Shown here: piece by piece, positions 1-9,996 of the stretch | Layout: each line of letters begins with the position of its first letter | Numbering within the stretch: position 1 is the stretch's first letter | Origin: Pollenia angustigena | Lineage: Eukaryota; Arthropoda; Insecta; Diptera; Polleniidae | Assembly (NCBI GenBank): GCA_930367215.1 | Contig: OV884059.1 | Span: forward strand, 246,015,803 to 246,079,802 | Direction of reading: 5' to 3' | Length of the DNA: 64,000 nucleotides | Notes under the pieces: generated by a model | What the model was told of the DNA's origin: nothing | Databases searched by the model: none | What the model saw: the letters and a program-made list of their open reading frames with translations, nothing else | Program-made: the position numbers and the translations under genes

Positions 1-33
1 GCGTTTAAAAACCCAAATGTGAACATACTATAA
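1..33 (-). mobile_element. Terminal end of a Harbinger-like MITE, cut by the window edge
   Basis: Bases 1-30 read as the reverse complement of the left end of the complete element at 36003-36510 (TAGTATGTTCACATTTGGG...). The following bases 31-33 are TAA, which fits the TWA target-site duplication of PIF/Harbinger elements. Only one end lies in the window, so the length of this copy is unknown. Confidence 0.7.
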
Positions 34-182
34 GTCACCCAGCGGGAAAACTCAGAACCCCTTCTTACTTCAGGCCTTTTTAAAGGCCTGCTTAACTATT
101 AATTACTATTCTTACGTAACTGCTAAAGAATGCCTCATAGAAGGCCTCGGCTCTTTGGTATAAAATTATAAATAAATAAAAA

Positions 183-660
183 AAATTTTTGTTTTGTTTT
201 TTTGCACAAGCAAAAGAATTAAGATCCCTTTACAAAAACAAAGTAACATATGTTGTAAATCATTTTAGTTGAAGTTGAAAAGAGAAAGAGTAAAATTTTT
301 TTGTTTTGTTTTTTCGCCAAAGCGAAAGAATTCAGATCCCGTTATAAAAACAAAGTAGGTGCATATTAAAATACAAAATAAAAACAATAATGTAAATCAT
401 TTTAGTCAAGGCGAATTTATTACAGGTGGTCTTAAAAGCCCTGCTGATATTAGCAAAAATCACTGTTGGATGTCAAAATTTTGTTTATTCTCTTTTATTA
501 TCTTTGTTTTTGTTTTGTTTTATTTCTGTTTTTGACATTTTACAATGATTTTACAAAAACAAATTGCTTGTGGTTTTTGTACGAGTTGTACTTGTTGTAG
601 TACCGATATTACCTGGGATGAATTCGCCTTGATTTTAGTTGAGTTTTGTTCATTAAGGAA
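183..660. repeat. Two-unit imperfect tandem repeat, second unit interrupted by a MITE
   Basis: Unit 1 (about 183-275) and unit 2 (about 295-406, continuing at 632-660) share the order: T-rich TTTTGTTTTG tract, AAAGAATT.AGATCCC, ACAAAGTA, then AAATCATTTTAGTTGA. Unit 2 is split at ATTTTAGT by the 225-bp MITE. The uninterrupted unit 1 therefore acts as the empty site. Confidence 0.65.
407..631. mobile_element. 225-bp MITE with 8-bp TSD (hAT-like)
   Basis: The terminal inverted repeats are CAAGGCGAATTTATTACAGG at 407 and its imperfect complement ending CCTTG at 631. A perfect 8-bp direct repeat ATTTTAGT flanks it (399-406 and 632-639). An 8-bp TSD points to hAT; the P superfamily also makes 8-bp TSDs, so that remains possible. 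There is no coding capacity. The neighbouring tandem unit gives the unoccupied site. Confidence 0.8.
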
Positions 661-1533
661 TCTAGGTACTTGTGCTTAAATGTTTTTTTTTTTTATTATA
701 TACTTTTATTTACAATCTATTTTACAATATTTAGCAAATTTGATTATTTCAATAAAAAAATAGGTATCACATGTGTTATTAAACTACAATAAGTTTAATA
801 AAATATATAAAGTGTTGCTTAATTTTCTATATTGGAGATCTAATATGTACATGAAACCTATTCAGTTTTATAAGTTCATTTGTAAGGAAATATTCCTTAA
901 TGTTTTATACTGATAGCTTTTTAATATGACCTTTAATCAAAGGGATTTGTAGAAGGATGGTCTGAAAGGCATTTTAAGAGCCATTCATTGAAAGGCCTTT
1001 AAACATACCTTTCTTAAAAACCCTTCAAGATAACTTTTTTTCGAAGGCCTTTTGACAGTCATTCTCTGGAAAGCCTTCTAAGAGCCATTTATTTGAATGC
1101 CTTTAAGAAGCTCGGGCGAAAGAAAGGAAAGCGGAAGGCCTTCTCCGCCATGACAACGCGTGTAAAACAGATATGAGTATGGAATGGAGCGAGAAGGCCT
1201 TGTTTATCCAAAACAAGGGGTACAGAGGCCTTCAAGAAGGCCTCCGTACTCCTTCTTCTTCCCGCTGGGCATATTGGAACGTATACATTTACACAAACAC
1301 TTTTTCATAATCTAACAATTGAAAAAATATGGAAATTTAATCATATTGACTTACACTCCAGACGCTGCCTGTCATAACTTTAGTCATAATTTTAATAACG
1401 GTATTATGAAAGCTTGAGTTAGAGTTGGACCCTTTAAATTCACCTATTGAATAGTTTTATTTATTAATTTATTATTAATATGTTAAACAATTGGTCTTAA
1501 CCTCATTTTCTTCTAAATAAAAAAATAGTTGGT

Positions 1534-1642
1534 CAGGCCTTTCACAGAAATCAATTTCACTCGGAAGTGAAAGTAATTTCGAATCTGGCTACATATAAAA
1601 CGAAACCACTTTCGATCGGAATTGATTTCTGTGACAGACCTG
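1534..1642. repeat. Short palindromic repeat / mini-MITE
   Basis: Bases 1534-1558 (CAGGCCTTTCACAGAAATCA...) and 1619-1642 are inverted copies around a ~60-bp spacer, and the arms continue imperfectly inward with CACTTTCGATCGGAATT versus AATTTCACTCGGAAGTG. No clear TSD was found. A folded-back MITE remnant is the simplest reading. Confidence 0.55.
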
Positions 1643-1800
1643 AGTATTGTGGTTATTTTATTGAACTGTTCATGGTTTTGCAATGCAAATTTTCATATTT
1701 TAATCAGGCGAAAGTTCATTAAATTTAACTTTCATTAAATTATTTTTATGAAGAAAGGAATCCAACAACATGAAATTTATTAAAATTTATTGAAAATTTG

Positions 1801-1882
1801 TAATTCTTGACTGACCGGAGAATCGAACCCGCGTTCACGAAAAGGTTGTTTGACATGTTTCGATAGTAACCACACTATCTCT
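1801..1882 (-). repeat. tRNA-derived SINE or tRNA pseudogene
   Basis: Reverse-strand reading gives a good RNA polymerase III B box (GGGTTCGATTC at about 1821-1832) and a plausible A box region (GATAGTGTGGTTACTATC, able to form a D-arm-like stem) about 50 bases upstream. The anticodon arm and acceptor stem do not pair properly, so this is not a functional tRNA. The 3' side runs into AAATTTTAATAAATTT, compatible with a SINE tail. No second copy is in the window to prove a SINE family. Confidence 0.4.
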
Positions 1883-2153
1883 TCAGAAAAAAATGTTAAA
1901 TTTCTTTGTTACACTTCCATGTATATTTTCACTGCAAACTTATTTGTAACAACGTTCAATTTTAGCATTGTCAGAAGCTTTTGACTTGTTAATCTTCCAC
2001 AAATCTGCTGGCTCTGCTTTTGATAAAAATCAAAAATTTTTTAAATTATGAAAGGCACGTTCACCGCGTTGCTGAAAATTAAATTTTTGTAATTAAAGTT
2101 TAAAAAAAACACATAAAATTCAGAAAAATGCATGAAATCTTTTAATTTATAAT

Positions 2154-2866
2154 TTAATGTTTGAAGATTATTTCATGCAAAGGTTGACCGTGGCTGCGCC
2201 TCAAATGGTCCATCCGCTTAGTCCAATTTTGGCATACTCTTTCCAACATGTCGGCCGGTATCTCATAAATAAATACTTCAATGTTGTCTTCCAATTTGTC
2301 AATTGAAGCGGGCATGTGTGTATAGACATGAGCTCTAACATAGCCCCACAAAAAATAGTCTAAAGACGTTAAATCGCACGATCTAGGCGGCCAATTGACC
2401 GGTCCCGAACGTGAAATAAAATGTTCACCGAACTCGCCTCTCAATAAGTCCATTGTTAGGCGTGCTGTGTGGCATGTGGCACCGTATTGTTGAAACCACA
2501 TGTCATGCAAGTCAAGCTCTTGCATTTTGGGCAAAAAAAAGTTGGATATCATCTCACGGTAGCGCTCAACATTCACAGTTACGTTACGATTCGCATCATC
2601 TTTGAAGAAGTACAGTCCAATGAGGCCACCTGCCCACAAACCGGACCAAACTGTTACTTTTTCTGGATGCATTGGTAGCTCTTGCTTCTGGCTGATCTTC
2701 ACTCCAAAATCGACAATTCTGCTTATTAACGTACCCATTGTGCCAAAAATGAGATTCGTCGCTAAACACAAGAAGCGCGCGAGAAAGTTTTCTTAACAGA
2801 GCACGCATTTTGATAATAAAATATAATAATTTGCAAGCGTTGTTAGTTTGTAAGACGATTCATGGT
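2154..2866 (-). pseudogene. Mariner/Tc1-superfamily transposase pseudogene with internal deletion
   Basis: The product is a cut-and-paste transposase of the IS630/Tc1/mariner superfamily, known to insert at TA. Reading begins at ATG ~2864 with a family-typical start (MNRLTN, then a stop, then QRLQII). The helix-turn-helix region is then missing, joined directly to the first catalytic block (FSDESHF at ~2769, in another frame from the start). The long frame 2771-2154 holds VTVWSGLWAGG, then WFQQYGATCHTA, then NWPPRSCDLTSLDYFLWG and ends EIIFKH. The second catalytic aspartate (usual QQDGA) is replaced by tyrosine. Stops, frameshifts, deletion and the lost Asp show it is dead. No clean TIRs were recognised. 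Confidence 0.85.
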
Positions 2867-3116
2867 TAAATTATAGACCAAACTGAAGATGTTTGACAGT
2901 GAAACAGAACACGAAACGTGCGTCAGCTGTTTAAACCAGTGTTGCCAAAAAGATAATAGCTAAAAAATCACCCGATATAAAACTGTTGTTAACAATTCAG
3001 ACAAATACATATTTCATTTTGTTCTTAATTTTAAATTGTGTGTTTTGAAATTAATTATTTAATACCATTTGGACGGTATACCATTTTGACACATGGTTAG
3101 TTATCAGCTGTTTCTT

Positions 3117-3155
3117 ACGTAGCAAGATAATTTATCCTGGTGTAAATTCGCCTTG
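3117..3155. mobile_element. Solo end of the CAAGGCGAATT MITE family
   Basis: The segment GGTGTAAATTCGCCTTG is the complement of the terminal repeat of the MITE at 407-631. I could not find the matching other end in the 1 kb to the left, so this is a truncated copy. Confidence 0.5.
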
Positions 3156-3232
3156 ATTGTTATTTTTTATGAACTTCTTGTTAAAAACCAGCGTTGCCGA
3201 GGTCAAACTGTTTTTCTTAAATTTTATAGTAA

Positions 3233-4062
3233 ACTAGCTGAACCCGTTGCGCTTCGCTACACTGCTATAACCACTTCTTCAGTTGAGAGATATTTAATAT
3301 ATGCATCCCATGGGAGGTATTTCCCCCCTGCGCCTACCCGCTTTATTTTTATTTTCAAAAGTGTGGTATACCATAACAGTTCTGAAGATATGCGATATTA
3401 AACATTGGCGTCCTATGGGGGGTAACACTTCCCCCGCTGCACTTTTATTTCAATTTCGGGGCGCAGAAGATCCTACTACCAAAAGTTCAACAAAATGCGT
3501 GCAGCGGTTCTTATTAATATTTCTATCTATGAGATGTACTGCTCCTCCTCTATCTTCCCCGCCCATTTCTATATTGAAATTTATAGTTCACCATAATTAT
3601 AGCTTTAACCACGTTTGAAGACTCTCCCTTTAATAGTTCTTCAGCTGAGCGATATTTAATATATGCATCCTATGGGAGGTACTTCCCCCCCTGCGCGTAA
3701 CCGCTTTATTTCTACAAAGTTTGGACATTCTCACTATAACAGTTCTTAAGATATGGGATATTAGACATTGGCGTCCTATGGGGGAACCACTTAACCCGCT
3801 GCTATTTTATTTCAATTTGGGGCACAGAAGATCCTGCTACCAAAAGTTCAACAAAATGCGTGCAGGGGCTCTTAAGATATGCGATATTTAATATTGGCAT
3901 CCAATGGGTGTACCAATTCCCCTGCCCCGATCGAAAAAATAAGTAGCATATTTTATTTTAAGGGCTCACATGATGTTACTGTCAAAATTTCAGGAAGTTT
4001 AGGAGTCTATAAGCCAACAAACAAACAAACACACAATCATTTTTCATTTTTATATATATAGA
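3233..4062 (-). mobile_element. Helitron-like non-autonomous element, internally duplicated
   Basis: On the minus strand it begins TCTATATATATAAAAATG, passes a GTTTGTTTGTTTGTTGG tract and ends with a GTGTAGCGAAGC…GGGTTCAGCTAGT terminus followed by T. A 5' TC and 3' CTAGT ending with insertion between A and T is the known Helitron signature. It matches 18195-18728 and part of 43290-44085. An internal segment of about 360 bp is duplicated: the CTTCAG.TGAG.GATATTTAATATATGC blocks lie near 3274 and 3637. No Rep/helicase coding. Confidence 0.6.
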
Positions 4063-4261
4063 TAAAAATTACTTTATGTATGTATATATGTATATCGAGC
4101 CCTTACTGCGAAAAAAAACGAAAACGTTTAAAATCAAATTTTACAGGAGAGGGTTTTTTTAATTTATTTGATATAAATTTTGTATGAAATTTGTAGCTAA
4201 CGATAAAATTGTTCTTGCTATAAAATCGTAACGGTACCTTATGTGAGCATGATATTTTAGG

Positions 4262-5434
4262 CAGGGTTGTGAACTATTTCTAATTAAAAAGCGCAGTGGC
4301 CCCAATCAAAAAGCGCTAAAAAGCGCTAAATAAAATTTAAATAAAAAACTTAATGAAATGTTTAAGAAACAAGTTTAATTAATTACACTGGCCGTCAAAA
4401 AATATCGTTTGAAATAAAAATATATAAAATAAGATTTGTGCGATTTTGATCTTTTACAATGATTATTTTTGACCATATGGCGACCATTTTTTCATGCAAA
4501 TTAGTATGTACACTTTTTTTTATCAATTATCAGAAATCTAGGTATATTATGAATACAATAAGGCGAGAAATCATGAAGATCAGTAAAATCAGCACGCTAA
4601 ATTCAATTAAAATCGCTTAATCAAGTTCTCTACCCCGACTTTTTTTGTTTTTTGCAGTACAGTGTTAATAAAACATTAACATTTTTAAAAAGGCTTTTCT
4701 GATATTTCAGGAAGAGTAAAGTAATATAATTTTAAATATACCCTAAAAAAATTATTTACTAAATCACCAGAAAATATATCTTGAACCAAGAAAATTTTGC
4801 ACCATTCTCGTCAAGCCAAAAATTTCTTATTGTAAGCCTGAAATTTTTTCATAAAAAAGTGTAGTTTAAGAAAACTTAATAAAAAAATGAGAAAATTTTT
4901 TGATTGATATGTTAACATGTCGATCTAAATAAAAATTAATTGAATCAAACCAAGTCTTCTTGAGCATTTTCTGAAAAGTTTAAAGAAATCGGTAGCATTT
5001 GTTTCTTGATGCAAGGAATTCGATCCTATTAAAATATCAAGAAAATGAGACTAATATTAAATAAATGCTGAATGAAGTTTTTGATCATATACCAAAAACA
5101 TGAACTTTTGAGCATGACAAAATGTTTCTTTATTAAAGAAAGTTTCACTTAATACAAACAAAAAAAGTTAATGGATTACTTTAGAAAATAAACTTATTTC
5201 CTTGTATAGTATGCATTTCAGAGTAAAGTATATGTATTTAAAAAACGGAAACAAATTTTGGTTTTTTGTGTCTTGATTTAAATGTTTGCAAATAAAAGTA
5301 CAAACATTTTGGGTATCAATAAAAGCGCTAATTTAGCGCTCTTTTTTAAAAAAGCGCTAAGGAAAAAATATGCGCCTTTTCGACAGTTAAAAAGCGATAG
5401 ATCTAGCGCCAAAGGCGCTAAATTGGCAACTCTG
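4262..5434. mobile_element. hAT-like non-autonomous element, AAAGCGCTA subterminal array
   Basis: A perfect 8-bp TSD ATTTTAGG (4254-4261 and 5435-5442) flanks terminal repeats CAGGGTTG… and …CAACTCTG. Near both ends the word AAAGCGCTAAA or its complement is repeated (4300-4330 and 5325-5420). The 1.17-kb interior has no intact reading frame. TSD length and the CAG start fit the hAT superfamily. A diverged relative of the interior lies reversed at about 8100-8440. Confidence 0.85.
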
Positions 5435-5483
5435 ATTTTAGGAGATGATGCAAGTGTTGCCAATTAAGTAATTTATTAAAAAA

Positions 5484-5850
5484 CAAGTAAGAGTGCTATT
5501 TTCGGCTGTGACGAATCTTATATACCCTTCACCATTGTGCGAGCAGAATACAGAGCAACTAGACAAAAACTAAATAAAACTGGTAAATATTTTATTAAAA
5601 TAAGAGACAACCGGTTTTGAACTTCGCTTTTCATAAGGACCCAAAATATATATACTTTATAGGGTGTAGGATCAATGATATCTTTTATACTTTCCCAGTT
5701 TGAGGAGAATGTGTCTTATTTTTTTCTAAGTAGTTAGAACAAATCAAAAACTTTAAATGCATTTATCTCGAAATGGATTTTTTTGAGTTATGCCGGTCTT
5801 GCAGCAAATGAGTGATATATACCCTTTCTACCTTCGGTGAAGGGTATAAA
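5484..5850 (-). mobile_element. DINE-1/Helentron-like repeat, short copy
   Basis: It begins CAAGTAAGAGTGCTATTTTC, has the ACCGGTTTTGAACTTCGC block, TATATACTTTATAGGGTGTAGG, and ends CCTTCGGTGAAGGGTATAA. The same modules recur at 9229-10503, 46343-47441 and 60435-62470. In the element's sense strand the CAAGT end is the 3' end. Its near-terminal hairpin is degraded here (TTCGGCTGTGACGAA). Confidence 0.6.
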
Positions 5851-6221
5851 AACAAAAATTTAAAATTTGTCGCTTACGTTATTTTCGGTGTTAGGGCTCG
5901 ATATATACATATGGTATGTATATATGTATGTATTATTGCTGTTAATGGCTTGAATTTTTTCTATTATAATTCCATTTCCTCCAACCCAGTCAGCATTTTA
6001 ATGTTGCGCTTGTTTTTAAGTTAAAAATTTATGTTCATCAGGGAAAAAATCGTTTCCCACCCGCAACTCTTCTGAAAGAGTCTGATCAATTACGACTGAT
6101 TTCGAGACAGTTTTTAGTAGTATAGAGTGTTTTTTTTAGAGTGGCACAAGTTTAAATCATGATAAAAAAAAGGAAATATATTTTTAATATCAACGAAACG
6201 AGCTTAATTGGAATCAAAATT

Positions 6222-6540
6222 TTATGAAATTATGTTTAAATATGATTTCTGCCATGTGGCCGCCACAGCTGGCGCGTTGAAGGCGCAATCTGGAACACCA
6301 ATTTTCAACAACTTTTCGCAGTATTTCGCCGATAACTCCTCGCATTTGATTTCCAGGTGTTCAATTGTTTTTGGTTTATCGACGTAGACAAATGACTTAA
6401 CATAACCCCAAAGAAAATAATCCAATGGGGTTAAATCGGAAAATAAAATTTTGTATAGAAATTTAAAATCAATATCAATTTGTGCTTCAGCCCATTCGCC
6501 GAATTGGCGGCGCATACGGTGGTCGTTTGGCTTTAATTCC
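6222..6540 (-). pseudogene. Mariner transposase, C-terminal part, with in-frame catalytic-domain deletion
   Basis: Reading from 6540 gives ELKPNDHRMRRQFGEWAEAQ, then FKFLYKILFSD joined directly to LTPLDYFLWGYVKSFVYVDKP. The join fuses the first catalytic block (normally FSDEAHF) to the third (normally SCDLTPLDYF). The whole central RNase-H-like region, including the QQDGA aspartate, is lost without breaking the frame. The shared 'SD' at the junction suggests a microhomology deletion. It ends at an ordinary C terminus near 6222. It cannot be catalytic. Confidence 0.8.
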
Positions 6541-6542
6541 TA

Positions 6543-7709
6543 CACTCACAATATTATTACAGTAATGGACTGTAGTTTATTTAAGAAATATTCCGTTCAG
6601 TCATTTTTAAATAAATAAACATTTAAAATTCCAAGCAAATTTATTTTTAACTGATTCCAACAGTTTTTCAAAAAACTAAGTGCATATTAATACGGATTTT
6701 CAGTTGATTGAGCTAAATTCTTCTTTATGTACAATTAAACGAAAATGCAATTTAAAGTAACGAAAAGTTCATTTAATTTTTACTGTCAAAAATTCAACCG
6801 CGAATTCCGTAAAAACAAATGAACATTCAGTTATTTTATATAATTTAACTACCAACAATAAATTTTTACTTATCTATAAAAAAAATGAATTGCTCGTTAT
6901 GTGTAAGCAATTCCCGTTTTCTATTTGTTAAAATAATTTACTTAAATATATCAAATTTTAAAAGTAAAATAACTGCGAAGCCATATTCAGAGTTCTTCTC
7001 TAAACAAAGTGGTCAGTACAACAAAAGTAAAACAGACGTATGTAACAGGGAAAGTAAATAACAATATTCTCATTATAAAAACAAACGGGCAAGTGTCTGT
7101 CTGGCATTTTTTAGAAATTCGGCTCTTTTGTGGAGGAAACGAAAAATACTGAATTTAATAAAATAACTGAATATTTCTTTAGATCCGACCATAACCTACT
7201 GTCAAAAATTAACAAAAAGTCTTCAAAATATATTTAGAAAAGCAAAAACAAAATCAAGGCATTTGATTCCGTACGGAATGTGCGATCAGTTTCGCACTTT
7301 GCTTAAGCAAATGACAGATTCATAAAAATTAACAAATTGGGACTTTAAGTTCAATATGGTTTGCCTCATATGATTTACATATACTCACACATTTGCTAAA
7401 GCCAACTTAAGCACATTATGGTTGGGCCTTTTGTTTTGACGGAATATTCAGTTTATTTTTTGATAGTTATTTTATATAAAATAATTGAATATTCCTTTGT
7501 TTTTTACGTAATATGTTGTTGATTTTTTGATAGTTAATTAATATAAAATAACTTTAAATTCATTTGTTTTTACCGAACATGGAGTTGAATTTTTTACAGT
7601 AAAAATTAAATGAACTTTTCGTTAAAAATAAATTAAAAATAAGTAGCTGAATTTTCATTTGTTTTACATTACAATTTCAGTTAATTTTACGTACAGAATA
7701 TTGTGAGTG
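6543..7709. mobile_element. Tc1/mariner-type TIR element with long subterminal inverted repeats
   Basis: The ends CACTCACAATATT… and …AATATTGTGAGTG are flanked by TA (6541-6542 and 7710-7711), the Tc1/mariner target duplication. Inside, about 100 bp at 6757-6850 (ACGAAAAGTTCATTTAATTT…) is inverted at about 7540-7630. The inner right side repeats a GATAGTTATTTTATATAAAATAA-like unit. There is no transposase frame. It disrupted an already mutated mariner. Confidence 0.8.
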
Positions 7710-7711
7710 TA

Positions 7712-7873
7712 CACAAGTTGAATCTTGACAGCTTTTAAACCAAGATCATGTCTTAAAATCTTCCATAAAGCGGAAGGACACAACCCCGGTTGCTGAGAAT
7801 GGCGAAGAATTGATTGATTAGGATTATCTTCAATGCTTTCGTGTACAGCGGCTACATCTTGTTCAGTGCGCAC
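7712..7873 (-). pseudogene. Mariner transposase, N-terminal fragment
   Basis: The frame gives RTEQDVAAVHESI…NQSILRHSQQPGL…LWKILRHDLGLKAVKIQLV, the second helix-turn-helix region of a mariner-family transposase. It ends exactly at the TA where the 6543-7709 element inserted. Joining across the insertion with one TA gives GTG TAG GAA where the family has GTG CAG GAA (V-Q-E). A nonsense change therefore sits at the insertion point. Confidence 0.85.
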
Positions 7874-8099
7874 TGTTCACAGGATACACATTGGCAGTAA
7901 CAGTAAATGGGGTCCGAAAACTATCTATTGTTCTACGAATTAGCCGCTCTGAAGGACGATTATATACGCCATAAAATGGAAGAAGTGCACGATGAGTTGA
8001 GCAAACTTAACAAAAAACAACTATCAGCTGTAAAATAGCAGTGATGCCAACTCAAAGTTGTGACACTCTAAAAAACACGCTTTACTTACAATCAATTGC

Positions 8100-8440
8100 A
8101 AAACTTTTTCGAGTCATTTTCAGTCACATACGGAAAAAAATGTATTTCCTTAAGTAACCAATTTCGTTTCTTAAAACAATAAAATCCAAAATCTTAAAAT
8201 AATTTTTGCATTTTAACTTATTTTCTTCGTATTTAGTATAATTTTCTTAAACAAAGAAACATTTTGCTGAAACCAAGCTACACATATATTTAGAATAAGT
8301 AATTTTTGGCTTGGACGAGAATTATCATGGTTCAAGCCATATTTTGTAAATAATTATTTTACTGTATTACTAGCCATTAAACATTTTTTGAAAATTTAAG
8401 TTTGGATTGTATTACATTACTTTTTAAAGTTTTCGTCAAA
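8100..8440. repeat. Diverged reverse-orientation relative of the 4262-5434 hAT interior
   Basis: Read in reverse it contains TGGCTTGAACCATGATAATT, TCTCGTCCAAGCCAAAAATT and AAAATGTTTCTTTGTTTAAG. These match blocks at 4780-4830 and 5118-5140 in the hAT element. No ends or TSD are recognisable. Confidence 0.5.
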
Positions 8441-8560
8441 ATCTATGAACAAAAAACGTATTTACAAAACAGTAACAAAAGTTTTCTCATACACCCCTTT
8501 AGTCTTGGTCTTTCGAATTGTATTTATATGTTAACGAGATTTCTTAATAAAAGTAAATTT

Positions 8561-9228
8561 TTAAATTAACCGTCCCTTGATTGCTTTTAACTAGAATACT
8601 GAAATTTTCTTTAGCACTTTGTTTTAGCAAAAAAAAAAAATTACCAAAAAAAATTTTAAATCGATGACCCGGGTGACGCTATAAGCACAATAAAAATAAT
8701 TGTTAAAATTTTGCAGTCTAAATAAGTTGAAAATAAGAACGCAAAAATAACTTATTACGCCCTGAAAAAAGGACTATAAAAATTTATGCAAACAAAATTT
8801 TTTTTAAGGATCGCAAGATTATTTGAAGAAAGTATGCGTTTTTACACTGTTTTGGCATGTTAAGTTGCATACAAGCCATCTCCTGAAAATTTCCAACCTA
8901 ACAAAATAACATTTTGTCAAATCGATCCAGCCCTCCTCAAGATATTAGCAAAATTGTGTAGTTGAAAAAAATTCTATACTTTATATGAATATTTTGGTAT
9001 CCCTATTACCAAATATTTTTAGATTTTAAAATTGATTATGACTTTATTTTTCTAAAAAAAACGACAACAATTAAGAAACTTAACCATTATTAAATGGGAA
9101 ATATTAAAAATAGCTCAAAACTTTTTTTATTAATTTGGTCTAAGAACAAAATATTCCCACATATCTGTTAGCTTTCATTAAAAGTTTATGAATTTTGTAC
9201 AAAAGTGCAACAAAAACTATTTTTTATA
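8561..9228. other. AT-rich stretch without recognised feature
   Basis: No supported reading frame, repeat boundary or RNA signal was seen here. The next recognisable sequence is the TATACCCTCCACCACAATT start of the DINE-like element. Confidence 0.5.
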
Positions 9229-9327
9229 CCCTCCACCACAATTAGTTGTGAAGAGGGTATATTAAGTTTGTCATTCCGTGTGAAACTTTTTTATTATTCA
9301 TCTCAGACCCCATAAAGTATATATAGG

Positions 9328-9685
9328 CTGACTTCCAAAACGTCAAATGCTTTGTATAAGAACAAAGTATAATGTTTCATTACGCAGCAGTACAATATAT
9401 ATGCAATGCAAACCCTTCCAAAACATCAATGGTAAGTATTAGTAACGCAGCAAAAAAGCAATCAGAGCATCGGTTTTAAAGTTGATGCTTTGTGATATTT
9501 GACATTAAATTTGCAAGCAATAAAGATACATTTTAATATTATGCATTGCATCACTTACATTTCAAAACGTTTAAATAAACAGAACACATAGTTGCATTGT
9601 TTCGGTACTCTGTACATGTGCATGGTTAAAATACAGTAGTAAAACTGTATACAAACTTTGTATTAGTACGTTTTGGAAGTCAGCC
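9328..9685. mobile_element. 358-bp MITE nested in the DINE-like element
   Basis: Inverted ends GGCTGACTTCCAAAACGT (9328) and its complement ending at 9685 interrupt the DINE core between AAAGTATATA and ATATTCTGGGTCC. Other DINE copies read continuously there (e.g. 61975-61990). The TSD is obscured by the TA repeat at the site. No coding, superfamily unknown. Confidence 0.8.
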
Positions 9686-9996
9686 ATATTCTGGGTCCTT
9701 GAGTAATTCTAAGTCGATTTAGCCATGTCCGTCTGTCCGTCTGTCTGTCCGTCTGTTGAAAACACGCTCACTTTCGAACAACTCAAAAGAAATGAACAAA
9801 CTTGGTGCCAAATTGCTTGTAGTTATCCTAAGCAGTTTGGGATTGAAATCCAGCAAAATCGGTTCAGTAGGACCAGAGCTATGAATCAAAATGTAGAACC
9901 ACCACCTAAAAAAATTGATAATTTTGTTACAAAAAATAACATAAATGCTGGAACCAGGCACGGAATGAGATAAGATTTTGCAAGATTTTGCTGTTG

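Larger units (their letters stand above)
38..1269. mobile_element. TIR element with AAGGCCTT subterminal repeats
   Basis: The ends form an inverted repeat, CCCAGCGGGAA at 38-48 and its complement ending at 1269. Both flanks carry many copies of AAGGCCTT or near variants (about 73-150 on the left, 960-1250 on the right). Such subterminal words are usual transposase-binding sites in TIR elements. The flanks (…GTCA and CATATT…) show no clear target-site duplication, so the superfamily is not assigned. No transposase reading frame is present, so this is a non-autonomous copy. It contains the tandem repeat at 183-660 and the MITE at 407-631. Confidence 0.6.
4096..5901. mobile_element. TIR element disrupted by a hAT element and a DINE copy
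   Basis: CGAGCCCTTACTGCGAAAA at 4096 and its imperfect complement ending GGGCTCG at ~5900 form terminal repeats that continue inward (ACG, then AAATTTTA-like sequence). The AT-repeat flanks make the TSD ambiguous. Between the ends lie two later insertions (4262-5434 and 5484-5850). Only about 250 bp of the original element remains and it has no coding. Confidence 0.5.
6139..8068 (-). mobile_element. Mariner-family element with TA TSD, split by a TIR element
   Basis: Terminal repeats GAGTGGCACAAG (6139) and CTTGTGACACTC-type (ends 8068) are flanked by TA (6137-6138, 8069-8070). The same ends bound the smaller copy at 36670-37095. It encodes a broken transposase in two parts (7712-7873 and 6222-6540) separated by an insertion at 6543-7709. 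About 760 bp of own sequence remains. Confidence 0.85.

Noticed and set aside
9741..9763. Tandem GTCTGTCCGTCTGTCC as a possible CRISPR-like or microsatellite array
   Set aside because: This is the short invariant core of DINE-type repeats in flies. There are no spacers and no cas genes.
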